Positions 23,661-32,776 of a stretch of DNA of 64,000 nucleotides are shown here, piece after piece. Source of the DNA: Oceanispirochaeta sp. M1. Lineage in GTDB: Bacteria; Spirochaetota; Spirochaetia; DSM-2461. Within the stretch, counting starts at the first letter, position 1. The number at the start of each line of letters is the position of its first letter. The notes under the pieces are model-generated. The model did no database searches and had not been told where the DNA came from. It was given only the letters and a program-made list of their open reading frames with translations. A program made the position numbers and the translations under genes. The stretch spans positions 1 to 64,000 of the forward strand of contig NZ_QQPQ01000002.1 in the NCBI RefSeq assembly GCF_003346715.1. Reading direction: 5' to 3'.

Positions 23661-24863
23661 ATGAAAAAATTACAATCTGTTCTTATTGCAGCTCTGATGC
23701 TGCTCATGTCCGGTATGCTTTTTGCATCCGGTGGACAGGAAGCACCTGCGGCCAGTGACGATGGAATAGAAAAAATCAAAGCCGGTTTTGTCTACATCGG
23801 CCCTGCCGGAGACTTCGGTTGGACCTATGCCCATGATCAGGGACGTCTTTTTGCCGAGGCCGAACTACCCTGGCTCGAAACAATCACCGTAGAATCAGTT
23901 CCCGAAGGTGATGCAGTACGTTTTATTGACAGAATGGTTCAGGAACAGAAATGTGATGTTATCTTTACAACCAGTTTTGGATATATGGATGATACTGTAG
24001 CTGCTGCTGCAAAATATCCTGATGTTAAATTCTACCATGCTTCAGGATTCAAAAGATCCCCCAACATGGGAACATATATGGGTGACATGTATCAGATCTA
24101 CTACATGAACGGTCTTATTGCCGGTGCCATGAGCAAAAGCAATAAAATCGGTTACGTAGCTGCATTCCCCATCCCCGAACTCTTCCGCCATATGAATGCA
24201 TTTGCTTTGGGAATTAAAGAAGTTAATCCCGAAGCTACTGTAAGCGTTAAATGGATCTATGCCTGGTACGGACCCGATAAAGCAAGAGAAGCTGCCGAAG
24301 CTCTTATTGCCGAAGGTTGTGATGTACTCGGTTTTACAGAAGATACTCCCACAGTTGTTGAAGTAGCTCAGGAACATATGGAAAAGGGTGACGAAGTTTA
24401 CGCTTTGTCTCACTACAGCCCCATGCAGGCATACGGAAAAGATGCATGTTTAACCGGTCAGCTTACAGACTGGGGTGTACTCTACAAACAGATGCTTCTT
24501 GATTACAAAGCTGATAGAGATGCTGATCTTACAGATTATGATCTTCTGTGGCTTATGAAAGAAAATGCTGTTGAGATGGGTGGTTCCTATGACGACAAAA
24601 TCAATCCTATATACGTTGATACTCTGAAAGGAATCATGACTGATTCTGCAGATTTCGGAAGCATCTCTGTATACGATCTGGTTATGAAACGCTATGAGCA
24701 GATGAAATCCGGGCGTGACACATTTGATCCTTTTACAGGACCCATCTACGACCAGGCCGGAAACATGACTATTGCCGAGGGTGAAATGGCCTCTATCGGG
24801 CATCTTTTCGCTGAAATGATGTATCAGGTAGATAACTTTGATACACCTCTTCCCCAGCAGTAA
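23661..24863 (+). CDS. BMP-family ABC transporter substrate-binding protein
   Basis: 400 residues. The signal peptide (about 1-23) ends at FASGGQE with no lipobox cysteine. The mature protein matches the BMP/Med family: AGFVYIGPAGDFGWTYAHDQG at the start, VIFTTSFGYMDD, and GYVAAFPIPE. Family members bind nucleosides or related compounds (Treponema TmpC/PnrA). It is first in a transport operon with a double ATPase and two permeases, and is followed by a terminator, so the binding protein can be made in excess. The exact ligand is unknown. Confidence 0.92.
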   Translation: MKKLQSVLIAALMLLMSGMLFASGGQEAPAASDDGIEKIKAGFVYIGPAGDFGWTYAHDQGRLFAEAELPWLETITVESVPEGDAVRFIDRMVQEQKCDVIFTTSFGYMDDTVAAAAKYPDVKFYHASGFKRSPNMGTYMGDMYQIYYMNGLIAGAMSKSNKIGYVAAFPIPELFRHMNAFALGIKEVNPEATVSVKWIYAWYGPDKAREAAEALIAEGCDVLGFTEDTPTVVEVAQEHMEKGDEVYALSHYSPMQAYGKDACLTGQLTDWGVLYKQMLLDYKADRDADLTDYDLLWLMKENAVEMGGSYDDKINPIYVDTLKGIMTDSADFGSISVYDLVMKRYEQMKSGRDTFDPFTGPIYDQAGNMTIAEGEMASIGHLFAEMMYQVDNFDTPLPQQ

Positions 24864-24892
24864 GAATACAGCTCCTTAAGTAAAGGAGATAG

Positions 24893-24918
24893 AAAGGGAC
24901 GCCTCGGCGTCCCTTTTT
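24893..24918 (+). terminator. Intrinsic terminator after the BMP binding-protein gene
   Basis: AAAGGGACGCC (24893-24903) and its exact inverted copy (24906-24916) with a 2-nt loop, followed by T residues. It separates the binding-protein gene from the ATPase gene 88 nt downstream, so partial read-through or a separate promoter must serve the latter. Confidence 0.92.
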
Positions 24919-25005
24919 CAATTTCCGGACCTGAATAAGAAAAAAAGGTCTGACAATTGGGCCTCATCGGGGTATGATACTTCATCCCCTCCACGGAGAA
25001 TTATT

Positions 25006-26535
25006 TTGAGTAGAATTAGAAAACTGGAAATGAAGGGAATCAGCAAATCCTTTGTCGGAGTCAAGGCAAATCAGAATGTTGACCTGACCATTGAAGCCGG
25101 TGATGTTCTTGGCCTGCTAGGTGAGAACGGCGCCGGTAAGACAACCTTGATGAATATCCTTTACGGACTCTATCTGCCTGATGATGGTCAGGTTAATATC
25201 AACGGTGAAGAGATAAGACTGCGAAATCCCAAAGACAGCATGCATGCCGGAATCGGAATGATCCATCAGCACTTTATGCTTGTACAGAAACACACTGTCC
25301 TTGAAAATATAGCTCTGGGATTTGAAGGAGCACCCTTCTTCTTTCCTCAGAAATATATGAGATCCCAGATCAAAGAGTATTCCGAGCGTTTCGGCCTCGA
25401 GGTGGACCCGGATAAAAAAATATGGGAACTGTCTGCAGGTGAACAGCAGAGAGTAGAAATTCTGAAGGCTCTCTTCAGAAATGCTGACCTCCTCATAATG
25501 GATGAACCCACTTCTGTACTCACACCTCAGGAAGCAGAAGACCTTTTTGGAATACTCCGAAAGATGAGCAGTCAGGGCCATTCGGTTATCCTGATCAGCC
25601 ATAAACTGGAAGAGATTATGGCCATATGTAACTCTGTAATGGTAATGCGTAAAGGGTTAGTGACCGGCAGTGCCAGGATCGAAGATGTAACACAGAAAGA
25701 CCTGGCCCGGATGATGATCGGCAGGGAAATCTCAGAGTGTTTTGATAAAGATGATCAGAAGCCCGGAGACACCATCCTTGAAGTCATGGAGATGCAAGTC
25801 AACAGTGACCAGAATATCCCCATTGTAAACAAGCTCTCTTTTAAGATTGCAGAACATGAAATTCTGGGAATCGCCGGAGTTTCAGGAAATGGACAGAGAG
25901 AGATGGTTGAAGCCATCACCGGTCTTCGTAGATCACTGGATGGAAAAGTTTTTCTCCATGGAAAAGACATCACCAATATGTCTGCCAGGAAGATTCATGA
26001 TAAGGGAATAACTCATGTCCCTGAAGAGCGAATCAAACACGGAACGGTTTCCACACTCCAGCTTTTTGAAAACTCAGTACTGAAGCAGCATCATAAAAAA
26101 CCATACAGCATCCGGAATCTGATGAACTATCCTCTGATCCGCAAACATGCTGATGAGCTTGTTAAGGCTTACAATGTGGATACAGCCTCCATCAATACTC
26201 CTGTAAAAAACCTTTCGGGAGGAAATATACAGAAGCTGATTCTTGGACGTGAGATCATGGCCGAACCGGATCTTCTTATTGCTGCCCACCCTACCTATGG
26301 ACTGGATGTGGGAGCAGCAGAATACATAAGAAAAGAGCTCATCGCCTGCCGCGACAGAGGTGGAGCGGTTCTTCTGGTATCAGAAGACCTGGAAGAACTC
26401 TTTCAGGTCTGTGACAGGGTAGCCGTCATGTTTGAAGGCCGCTTTATGGGTATTGTAAATCCTGAAAACTGTGAAATAGATGATATCGGTATGATGATGG
26501 CCGGTTCCATGCCCGAAGAGGGAGGAGAGAAATAA
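25006..26535 (+). CDS. ABC transporter ATPase with two nucleotide-binding domains
   Basis: 509 residues. The first domain has Walker A GENGAGKTT, signature LSAGEQQ and Walker B IMDEPTSVLT. The second has GVSGNGQRE in place of Walker A, signature LSGGNIQ and a substituted Walker B (AAHPTYGLD), as usual in this sugar/nucleoside family (YufO/RbsA-like). The start is TTG with GGAGA upstream. Its stop TAA overlaps the ATG of the first permease. It powers uptake together with the two following membrane proteins. Confidence 0.92.
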   Translation: MSRIRKLEMKGISKSFVGVKANQNVDLTIEAGDVLGLLGENGAGKTTLMNILYGLYLPDDGQVNINGEEIRLRNPKDSMHAGIGMIHQHFMLVQKHTVLENIALGFEGAPFFFPQKYMRSQIKEYSERFGLEVDPDKKIWELSAGEQQRVEILKALFRNADLLIMDEPTSVLTPQEAEDLFGILRKMSSQGHSVILISHKLEEIMAICNSVMVMRKGLVTGSARIEDVTQKDLARMMIGREISECFDKDDQKPGDTILEVMEMQVNSDQNIPIVNKLSFKIAEHEILGIAGVSGNGQREMVEAITGLRRSLDGKVFLHGKDITNMSARKIHDKGITHVPEERIKHGTVSTLQLFENSVLKQHHKKPYSIRNLMNYPLIRKHADELVKAYNVDTASINTPVKNLSGGNIQKLILGREIMAEPDLLIAAHPTYGLDVGAAEYIRKELIACRDRGGAVLLVSEDLEELFQVCDRVAVMFEGRFMGIVNPENCEIDDIGMMMAGSMPEEGGEK

Positions 26536-27611
26536 TGCCTCTAGTAACACTGCCCCGGGAGAAAACAACTCCCCGATTTACTGCAGCAGTTCTCCTGCTC
26601 TCACTGTTTGCAGGACTTTGTGCAGTCGGTATTGTATTTCTTACTTACGGAATCAATCCCTTCTACGCTATCTATGAAATATTCAGATCCTCCTTCGGGA
26701 GTGCGTTCGGATTTAAAGAAACCCTGACCAAAGCGGTCCCTCTGATCTTTATCGGAAGCGGTCTGGCACTGGCCTATAAAGCAAAATTCTGGAATATCGG
26801 AGCCGAAAGTCAGCTACTATGGGGAGCTATTTTTGCTACCTGGATCGGACTGAACTGGGGTCCCCATCTTCCCGGCCCTGTAATTATTCCCCTGATGTTT
26901 CTTGGTGGATTTATTGGAGGAGCTATGTGGGGGATTATTCCAGCTATCTTCAAGGTGAAATTTGGAATAAATGAAGTTATCTCAACCCTGATGCTCAACT
27001 ATATTGCTGCTGAATTTGTAAAATATCTGGTGGTAGGCCCCTGGAAGGGAGCCACTAAATACGGCTATCCATACACCGACGATCTGCCGGATCATGCGAT
27101 TCTCAAGCTGGTGCACCACACAAGAATATCAATTCCATTGCTGATCTTTTCGGTTGTGGTAGCATTGATTCTCTGCTTTGTTGTCTACCGGACCCGCTTT
27201 GGATATGAAGTTCGGGTAATCGGTGAAAACTCGGAAGCCGGAAAGTATGCCGGAATAGACTTTTTCAAAACGACCGTATTGATGATGGCTATCTCAGGGG
27301 GGGTTGCAGGCCTTGCAGGAGTTGGAGAACTGACGACCATACACAAACACCTGAGTTACCCCGAGACCATAAGTGCGGGCTACGGATTCACGGCAATTAT
27401 CGTTGCCTGGCTGGGCCGGCTCAACCCCGCATTCTCCATTCTGTCAGGACTATTTTTTGCCGGAATTATTGTTGGTGGTGATGCTATTCAGATGTCCATG
27501 GGCCTACCCGCCTCCACGGTAAATGTTTTTAACGGACTGATCCTTGTATTCCTGATAATGGGAGACTTCCTCCTCAGCCACAGGGTTGTCTATAAAAGGA
27601 GAGTAAATTAA
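26535..27611 (+). CDS. BMP-type ABC transporter permease 1
   Basis: 358 residues with about nine to ten hydrophobic segments, of the BPD_transp_2 family (YufP-like). Typical stretches are KFWNIGAESQLLWGA, NEVISTLMLNYIA and VRVIGENSEAGKYAGI. Start and stop codons overlap those of its neighbours (TAATG on both sides), so ATPase and both permeases are made coordinately. Confidence 0.92.
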   Translation: MPLVTLPREKTTPRFTAAVLLLSLFAGLCAVGIVFLTYGINPFYAIYEIFRSSFGSAFGFKETLTKAVPLIFIGSGLALAYKAKFWNIGAESQLLWGAIFATWIGLNWGPHLPGPVIIPLMFLGGFIGGAMWGIIPAIFKVKFGINEVISTLMLNYIAAEFVKYLVVGPWKGATKYGYPYTDDLPDHAILKLVHHTRISIPLLIFSVVVALILCFVVYRTRFGYEVRVIGENSEAGKYAGIDFFKTTVLMMAISGGVAGLAGVGELTTIHKHLSYPETISAGYGFTAIIVAWLGRLNPAFSILSGLFFAGIIVGGDAIQMSMGLPASTVNVFNGLILVFLIMGDFLLSHRVVYKRRVN

Positions 27612-28537
27612 TGCTTGATATAATAACATCAATTCTTATACGCACCATCATAGCAGGAACTCCCCTTCTGCTTGGAACATTGGGTGAAGTCGTCACCGAA
27701 CGCGCCGGAATTCTCAACCTGGGAATTGAAGGAATGATGTCCGTGGGTGCAGTCACCGGATTTATCGTGACCTTCACAACCGGAAATCCCTGGCTGGGCA
27801 TGATTGCGGCTATAATTGCGGGTGCTCTCATATCACTGATCCATGCCTTTGTCACCATATCCCTCAGGGCCAACCAGGTTGTTTCCGGTCTTGCCCTGAC
27901 AATGCTGGGACTGGGACTGAGCGGTCTGTGGGGAAAATCCTATATCGGACGTCCCCTTCAGGCAAAGATGGCACCCATCGCTATCCCAGGACTATCTAAG
28001 ATTCCAGTAGTGGGAGAAATATTGTTCTACCATGATGCCTATGTCTACCTTTCTGTCATACTCGGTCTTATCGTCTGGTTCCTCCTTAAATATACAAAGA
28101 TTGGAATCACTGTCCGCTCAGTAGGAGAGAATCCCAAGGCAGCTGAAACTCTGGGAATCAATGTGACCCTGGTAAAATATGCCTGTGTTATGGTCGGTGG
28201 AGCTTTTGCCGGTATGGCAGGTGCTCATTTATCAACTGCCTACAGCAAATCATGGATAGAAGGGATGACCTCGGGTAGAGGATGGATTGTAATTGCCCTG
28301 ACCATATTTGCCCTCTGGGAGCCTTCAAAGGCCTTCCTGGGAGCCTATGTATTCGGTGGTATCTTCGTAATCCAGTATGTTCTCCAGCCTCTGGGAATCT
28401 CTCCCAACCTGCTGGCCATGCTGCCCTACCTGACGACTCTCGGTGTTCTTCTGTCTTATGGAATGAGCAGTAAAGGGAAAAGGAAGATGAGTGCTCCCGC
28501 CACTTTGGGAGAACCCTATATAAGAGGAAGCAGATAA
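27611..28537 (+). CDS. BMP-type ABC transporter permease 2
   Basis: 308 residues, BPD_transp_2 family (YufQ-like), with about eight membrane segments. Marks are GTLGEVVTERAGILNLGIEGMM, which is diagnostic for the second permease, and VRSVGENPKAAETLGI. It is the last gene of the operon and is followed by a strong terminator at 28555-28588. Confidence 0.92.
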   Translation: MLDIITSILIRTIIAGTPLLLGTLGEVVTERAGILNLGIEGMMSVGAVTGFIVTFTTGNPWLGMIAAIIAGALISLIHAFVTISLRANQVVSGLALTMLGLGLSGLWGKSYIGRPLQAKMAPIAIPGLSKIPVVGEILFYHDAYVYLSVILGLIVWFLLKYTKIGITVRSVGENPKAAETLGINVTLVKYACVMVGGAFAGMAGAHLSTAYSKSWIEGMTSGRGWIVIALTIFALWEPSKAFLGAYVFGGIFVIQYVLQPLGISPNLLAMLPYLTTLGVLLSYGMSSKGKRKMSAPATLGEPYIRGSR

Positions 28538-28554
28538 GCTGCCCTCTGCATAAT

Positions 28555-28588
28555 AAAAAAACCGCCATACTCTTTGGCGGTTTTTTTT
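28555..28588 (+). terminator. Terminator of the BMP transporter operon
   Basis: ACCGCC and GGCGGT with a 9-nt loop, flanked by seven A and eight T residues. It lies 18 nt after the permease stop. Confidence 0.93.
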
Positions 28589-28783
28589 AGATTCATCCCG
28601 TATTACAAAATGAAGAATAGATATTCAGTCCGTCAAACATGAGAATCCTTGAATTTCAGAATTCTAATATCAAATAAACCTCAAATCCAAAAACTCAAAT
28701 CCTCAATTATTTTCTGTTTTTGATTTTGAAATCGTTTATTTCGAACTATTCAGAACAGCTCTTTAGAGTTATAGTGCTGGACT

Positions 28784-29185
28784 ATGAGCCTTACGACAAA
28801 GCAGCTGAGCAGCAACGGAATATTGATAAAGGGAATGGATACAGTCACGGGGAAGGAACTTATTTCCCTGATCACAAATATCTATGAAGATACAGAAACC
28901 TATACTGCAAATGACTTTGGATTCAATGATTTTTCAGGAATCACAAAACTTGATATAACAACAGAACAGGTCGCAAAAATCGCCAAGCTGAACCTACAAT
29001 ACCACAGGGCAAACCCAGAATACAGAATTGTAACATACACAACATCAGATCTGGTATTCGGATTATCCCGAATGTGGACATCCTATCTTGGTTCTGAGGG
29101 CCCAAAAACCTACCTGGCAAGAGACAAGGACAAGGCCGTGGAGTGGCTAAGTGCCGAACTGGATAGAGAAATAACACTTCGCTGA
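28784..29185 (+). CDS. SpoIIAA/STAS-like small protein
   Basis: 133 residues, soluble. The pattern of a strand-rich start, then FSGITKLDITTEQVAKIAKLN, RIVTYTTSDLVFGLSRMW and a final helix DKAVEWL, resembles the SpoIIAA-like (STAS-like) family found in many environmental bacteria. Function is unknown; such proteins are thought to bind lipids or partner proteins. There is no clear ribosome binding site. A TATAGT hexamer ends 8 nt before the ATG, so the mRNA may be leaderless, though the -35 is poor. Confidence 0.65.
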   Translation: MSLTTKQLSSNGILIKGMDTVTGKELISLITNIYEDTETYTANDFGFNDFSGITKLDITTEQVAKIAKLNLQYHRANPEYRIVTYTTSDLVFGLSRMWTSYLGSEGPKTYLARDKDKAVEWLSAELDREITLR

Positions 29186-29201
29186 TTTCAATTGATCCAA
29201 T

Positions 29202-29229
29202 TTGACATACTATACTAAATAAGTAATAA
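29202..29229 (+). promoter_or_regulatory. Promoter placed for a leaderless multicopper-oxidase mRNA
   Basis: A perfect -35 TTGACA (29202-29207), a 16-nt spacer and a -10 TAATAA (29224-29229). The ATG at 29237 is 7 nt after the -10, where transcription would start. There is no Shine-Dalgarno before this ATG. Confidence 0.55.
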
Positions 29230-29236
29230 TTAAATC

Positions 29237-30586
29237 ATGCATAAAATAATTCCTCTATCATTCCTGCTTTCTTTAAGTTTCAGTTTATATGCAGCTCCTC
29301 TCTTTATTCCAGAGCTGAAAGAGGGAAGAGATGCAAGACTGACAATTCAGAAAGGTGAGCTCATATTAAACGGTATCAAAAGCGATACTTTTGGATATAA
29401 CGGAGATTATCTGGGCCCGACTCTCCGATTTGATGCAGGAGATAATGCAGATATACACATATTAAACAGTATTGGGGAGTCAACAACTCTCCATTGGCAT
29501 GGGATGCACATCCCGGCGGAATTCGATGGAGGACCTCGTCAGATCATTCAGAAAGATGAGCTGTGGAATCCTGTGTTTCAAATTCGACAAGCTGCATCTA
29601 CCCTCTGGTACCATCCCCACCTTATGGGAAAAACTGCTGAGCATGTGTATAAAGGTCTTGCAGGGATGATAATTATTGAAGATGAATTCTCAAAAGCATT
29701 GAATATACCTTCTGACTACGGAACTAATGATATACCACTGATACTGCAGGACAGGAGGATTGACAGAGATGGCAGTTTTACATACTCCCCTTCAATGCCG
29801 GATATATTGCATGGCTATAATGGAAATATTCTTCTGGTAAATGGACAGATATCACCTCAGTTGAATATTGATGGAGGAATTATTCGCTTTAGAATACTGA
29901 ATGGCTCCAATTCCAGTCTCATGCAGATTCGTTTTGATGACAACAGATCATTCAGAGTTATTGCTTCTGATGGTGGATTTCTTCCAGAGGCAGTCGAAAT
30001 GAAAGAATTGGTTCTGTCACCGGGAGAACGTTTTGAAATTCTCACAGATTTCTCAAAAGCCGGGAAATCTGAACTCATATGTGATGTATATGGAATTACC
30101 AGCTATTCCGCCCTTAGTATAGAGTCAAAGGGGAATAAACAGGATTCTATGGAGAATATAAATACGGATAGACCTTTTTCTGTCAGAGGTGAAAATCATA
30201 TTGCGAAACGACGGGAATTCAGAATGGAAACCAGAGGGATGAGAGGTTTCTCCATAAACGGTAAAACCATGGATATTGATAGAATAGATTTTGAAACTAC
30301 TCAGGGAGAAGCAGAACTTTGGACTGTCAGGAATGTTGGAATGGGGATGATGCGGGTATTGCACTCATTCCATGTCCATGATGTTCAGTTCAGGATAATA
30401 GATATGAATGGGGAGGCACCTCCGCTCCATCTTGCAGGACCAAAAGATACGGTCTTACTGATGCCTGGAGATACGGTCCGTTTTGTATTGAATTTTCAGG
30501 ATTATGAAGGTGTATACATGTATCACTGTCATTTTCTGGAGCATGAAGATAATGGCATGATGGGGCAGTTTGAGGTAATAAAATGA
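29237..30586 (+). CDS. Secreted multicopper oxidase
   Basis: 449 residues. The signal peptide (MHKIIPLSFLL..., cleavage probably after YAA, residue 19) is followed by three cupredoxin domains. All four copper-binding motifs are present: HWHGMH near residue 86, WYHPH near 124, HSFHVHD near 377, and YHCHFLEHEDNGMM near 430, which gives a type 1 site with Met. It fits the SufI/CueO/bilirubin-oxidase group. It would oxidise Cu(I), phenols or similar using O2 outside the cytoplasm. It is monocistronic and ends 1 nt from phoB on the other strand. Confidence 0.93.
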   Translation: MHKIIPLSFLLSLSFSLYAAPLFIPELKEGRDARLTIQKGELILNGIKSDTFGYNGDYLGPTLRFDAGDNADIHILNSIGESTTLHWHGMHIPAEFDGGPRQIIQKDELWNPVFQIRQAASTLWYHPHLMGKTAEHVYKGLAGMIIIEDEFSKALNIPSDYGTNDIPLILQDRRIDRDGSFTYSPSMPDILHGYNGNILLVNGQISPQLNIDGGIIRFRILNGSNSSLMQIRFDDNRSFRVIASDGGFLPEAVEMKELVLSPGERFEILTDFSKAGKSELICDVYGITSYSALSIESKGNKQDSMENINTDRPFSVRGENHIAKRREFRMETRGMRGFSINGKTMDIDRIDFETTQGEAELWTVRNVGMGMMRVLHSFHVHDVQFRIIDMNGEAPPLHLAGPKDTVLLMPGDTVRFVLNFQDYEGVYMYHCHFLEHEDNGMMGQFEVIK

Positions 30587-30587
30587 T

Positions 30588-31277
30588 TTACTCGCCCTTC
30601 ATCCTGTATCCGATCCCCCGGACAGTTTCAATTATATTACCCCGGTCTCCCAGCTTCTTACGGATACCTAGAATCTGCACATCAACAGAACGGGCTGTGA
30701 CAGGATAGTCCTCACCCTTTACTGAATCAATAATCTGATTTCTTGAAAAAACCCATCCAGGATTCTTTGCAAGAAAACGGAGGATGCCAAACTCTGTCGC
30801 AGAGAGATTGATAGGCTCTCCTGCAAGATGTGTCTCATGTCGGGCTGTATCAATAACGATGTCATGGATTCTGATGATTCTGTCAGAATTTTCTTCCTTC
30901 CCTTCACTGGCAGTGCGCCGCAGTGCCGCCTTAACTCTGGCGATAAGGATACGTGGACTGAATGGTTTGGTGATATAATCATCAGCACCTGTTTCCAGTC
31001 CGCTTATAATATCATCATCCTCAGAGCGGGCTGTAAGCATGATTACAGGCACAGTTGCGGTAGAGGGATCTTTCCTAAGTTGGGAACAGACTTTCAATCC
31101 ATCCATTCCCGGCAGCATCAGGTCCAGAATAATCAGGTCAAAATCTCCGCCTTTTGCCAGAGCCAGACCTTCTTCACCATCCCGGGCCTTTTCAACTTCA
31201 TAACCACTCATCTCCAGATTGAAAGAGATCAGTTCGCGAATATCAGCTTCATCTTCTACTATCAGCAGTTTTGCCAT
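30588..31277 (-). CDS. phoB: PhoB-like response regulator
   Basis: 229 residues: receiver domain with phosphoacceptor Asp in LIILDLMLPGMDG (about residue 52) and KPFSPRIL, then an OmpR/PhoB winged helix (about 130-228, ending VRGIGYRMKG). It is the last gene of the pst operon, 9 nt after phoU, so it most likely activates phosphate-starvation genes through the Pho-box-like sites at 35325-35352 and 36384-36400. No PhoR kinase gene is adjacent; the operon ends here. Confidence 0.88.
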   Translation of the reverse strand: MAKLLIVEDEADIRELISFNLEMSGYEVEKARDGEEGLALAKGGDFDLIILDLMLPGMDGLKVCSQLRKDPSTATVPVIMLTARSEDDDIISGLETGADDYITKPFSPRILIARVKAALRRTASEGKEENSDRIIRIHDIVIDTARHETHLAGEPINLSATEFGILRFLAKNPGWVFSRNQIIDSVKGEDYPVTARSVDVQILGIRKKLGDRGNIIETVRGIGYRMKGE

Positions 31278-31286
31278 TATTTATTC

Positions 31287-31937
31287 CTAGAGGTTCTCAT
31301 GCTCACCGGTTTCTGCAAATACAACCCATTCACAGATATTCCGGACATGGTCACCGATTCTTTCAAGAAAGCGACTCATATACATTAAAGATATTCCGCC
31401 CTCAATATTATGGGGATTTGACATCATATAGGTCAACAGTTCACGGACAATCTGCTTATGAAGATTATCAACAAGGTCATCCTCAGCGGCAATTTTAATG
31501 GCTTCAGCAGAATTTTTCTCAACATAAGCGGAAACAGCCCTGGATAGCATACTGCAACCCAGCTGTGCCATTCGGGGAATATCAACCAGAGCTTTGATGT
31601 ACTCTTCTCCAGCCATTTTGATTGCCCCTTTAGCCACGTGTACTGCATGATCACCGATTCTTTCAATATCGGTAATGATCTTGATTGCGCTTATTAAATG
31701 TCTCAGGTCACCTGCCACAGGCTGTTCTCTTGCAATTATCAGAGCACATTTATCACAGAGATCCTTCTCCATGGTATCAATTATTGTATCTTCATCCAGA
31801 ACCTGCTGTGCCAGTTCAGTGTCTTTATTCTTCAGGGCTTCAACAGATTTATTAACTGCTTCTTCCACCCGGAGCCCCATTTTCATGATCTCTCTGCTCA
31901 ATTCAGCCAAATCATCTTCATAGTGTTGCCTAATCAT
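31287..31937 (-). CDS. phoU: Phosphate signalling protein PhoU
   Basis: 216 residues, all helical, with the two PhoU repeats (for example KIITDIERIGDHAVHVAKGA and MSRFLERIGDHVRNICEW), each holding the metal-binding E/DxxD-type motif. PhoU couples the Pst transporter to the PhoR/PhoB signalling pair and restrains uptake. It lies between pstB and phoB in one transcription unit. Confidence 0.94.
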   Translation of the reverse strand: MIRQHYEDDLAELSREIMKMGLRVEEAVNKSVEALKNKDTELAQQVLDEDTIIDTMEKDLCDKCALIIAREQPVAGDLRHLISAIKIITDIERIGDHAVHVAKGAIKMAGEEYIKALVDIPRMAQLGCSMLSRAVSAYVEKNSAEAIKIAAEDDLVDNLHKQIVRELLTYMMSNPHNIEGGISLMYMSRFLERIGDHVRNICEWVVFAETGEHENL

Positions 31938-31963
31938 TTGTATGTCTCCTATAGGCCGAAGGA

Positions 31964-32719
31964 TCAGCCGAATTTCCCTGATATGTATTCTTCAGTTTTA
32001 GTACTCATGGGATTAAAAAAGATCTCATCTGTAGGTCCGAACTCTTCGATTCTGCCATGCAGAAAGAAGGCGGTCTTATCGGAGATACGGCCGGCCTGCT
32101 GCATATTGTGGGTTACGATTACAATCGTATAACTCTTTTTCAGCTCATCAATCAGATCTTCAATACGGGATGTAGAGATAGGGTCCAGAGCCGATGTGGG
32201 TTCGTCCATAAGAACAACATCAGGTTCTACCGCCAGTACACGTGCTATACAGAGTCTCTGCTGCTGACCGCCCGAAAGGCCGAGAGCCGGTTTATGCATC
32301 CTGTCTTTTACCTCTTCAAAAAGGGAAGCCTGCTGCAGACTCTGTTCAACAATATCATTGAGAATGGATTTGTTTTTCACGCCGTGGGTTCTGGGTCCAT
32401 AAGCAATATTATCAAAGATGGACATGGGAAAGGGGTTGGGTTTCTGAAATACCATACCCACCTTCTTTCTCAACTCAATAACATCCCACTGGGAATAAAT
32501 ATTCTTCTCATCGTAGTGAATATCTCCATCTATCTTTACGATATCAATCAGGTCATTCATGCGATTGAGGGTTCTCAGGAATGTTGACTTACCACAACCC
32601 GAGGGACCGATCAGAGCGGTAACTTCCTTCTCTTTAATATCAATGTCAATATTGTGGAGTGCCTGAAAATCTCCATAATGAAGATTCAGGTTTTTAACGT
32701 TAATTTTAGTTTGTTTCAT
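31964..32719 (-). CDS. pstB: Phosphate ABC transporter ATPase PstB
   Basis: 251 residues from the chosen start. Walker [10 protein letters not shown], signature LSGGQQQR, Walker [13 protein letters not shown] and the PstB-typical [11 protein letters not shown]. The frame stays open for six codons upstream, but the AGGAGA ribosome binding site lies inside that stretch, 9 nt before the ATG of MKQTKIN. This internal ATG at 32717-32719 is therefore the start. A strong hairpin (32743-32766) separates it from pstA. Confidence 0.94.
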   Translation of the reverse strand: MKQTKINVKNLNLHYGDFQALHNIDIDIKEKEVTALIGPSGCGKSTFLRTLNRMNDLIDIVKIDGDIHYDEKNIYSQWDVIELRKKVGMVFQKPNPFPMSIFDNIAYGPRTHGVKNKSILNDIVEQSLQQASLFEEVKDRMHKPALGLSGGQQQRLCIARVLAVEPDVVLMDEPTSALDPISTSRIEDLIDELKKSYTIVIVTHNMQQAGRISDKTAFFLHGRIEEFGPTDEIFFNPMSTKTEEYISGKFG

Positions 32720-32742
32720 AGTTTTTGTTCTCCTCATACTAC

Positions 32743-32766
32743 CAAGGCAAATAACATTGCCTTGGT
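32743..32766 (-). repeat. Intercistronic hairpin between pstA and pstB
   Basis: A perfect 9-bp inverted repeat, CCAAGGCAA against TTGCCTTGG, with a 6-nt loop. No T-run follows on the minus strand, so it is more likely an mRNA stability or processing element than a terminator. It ends shortly before the pstB ribosome binding site. Confidence 0.6.
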
Positions 32767-32776
32767 GTTTTTCTAA

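Noticed and set aside
32743-32775. Terminator on the plus strand (hairpin followed by TGTTTTTC)
   Set aside because: No plus-strand gene ends there; the hairpin lies between pstA and pstB, which run leftwards.
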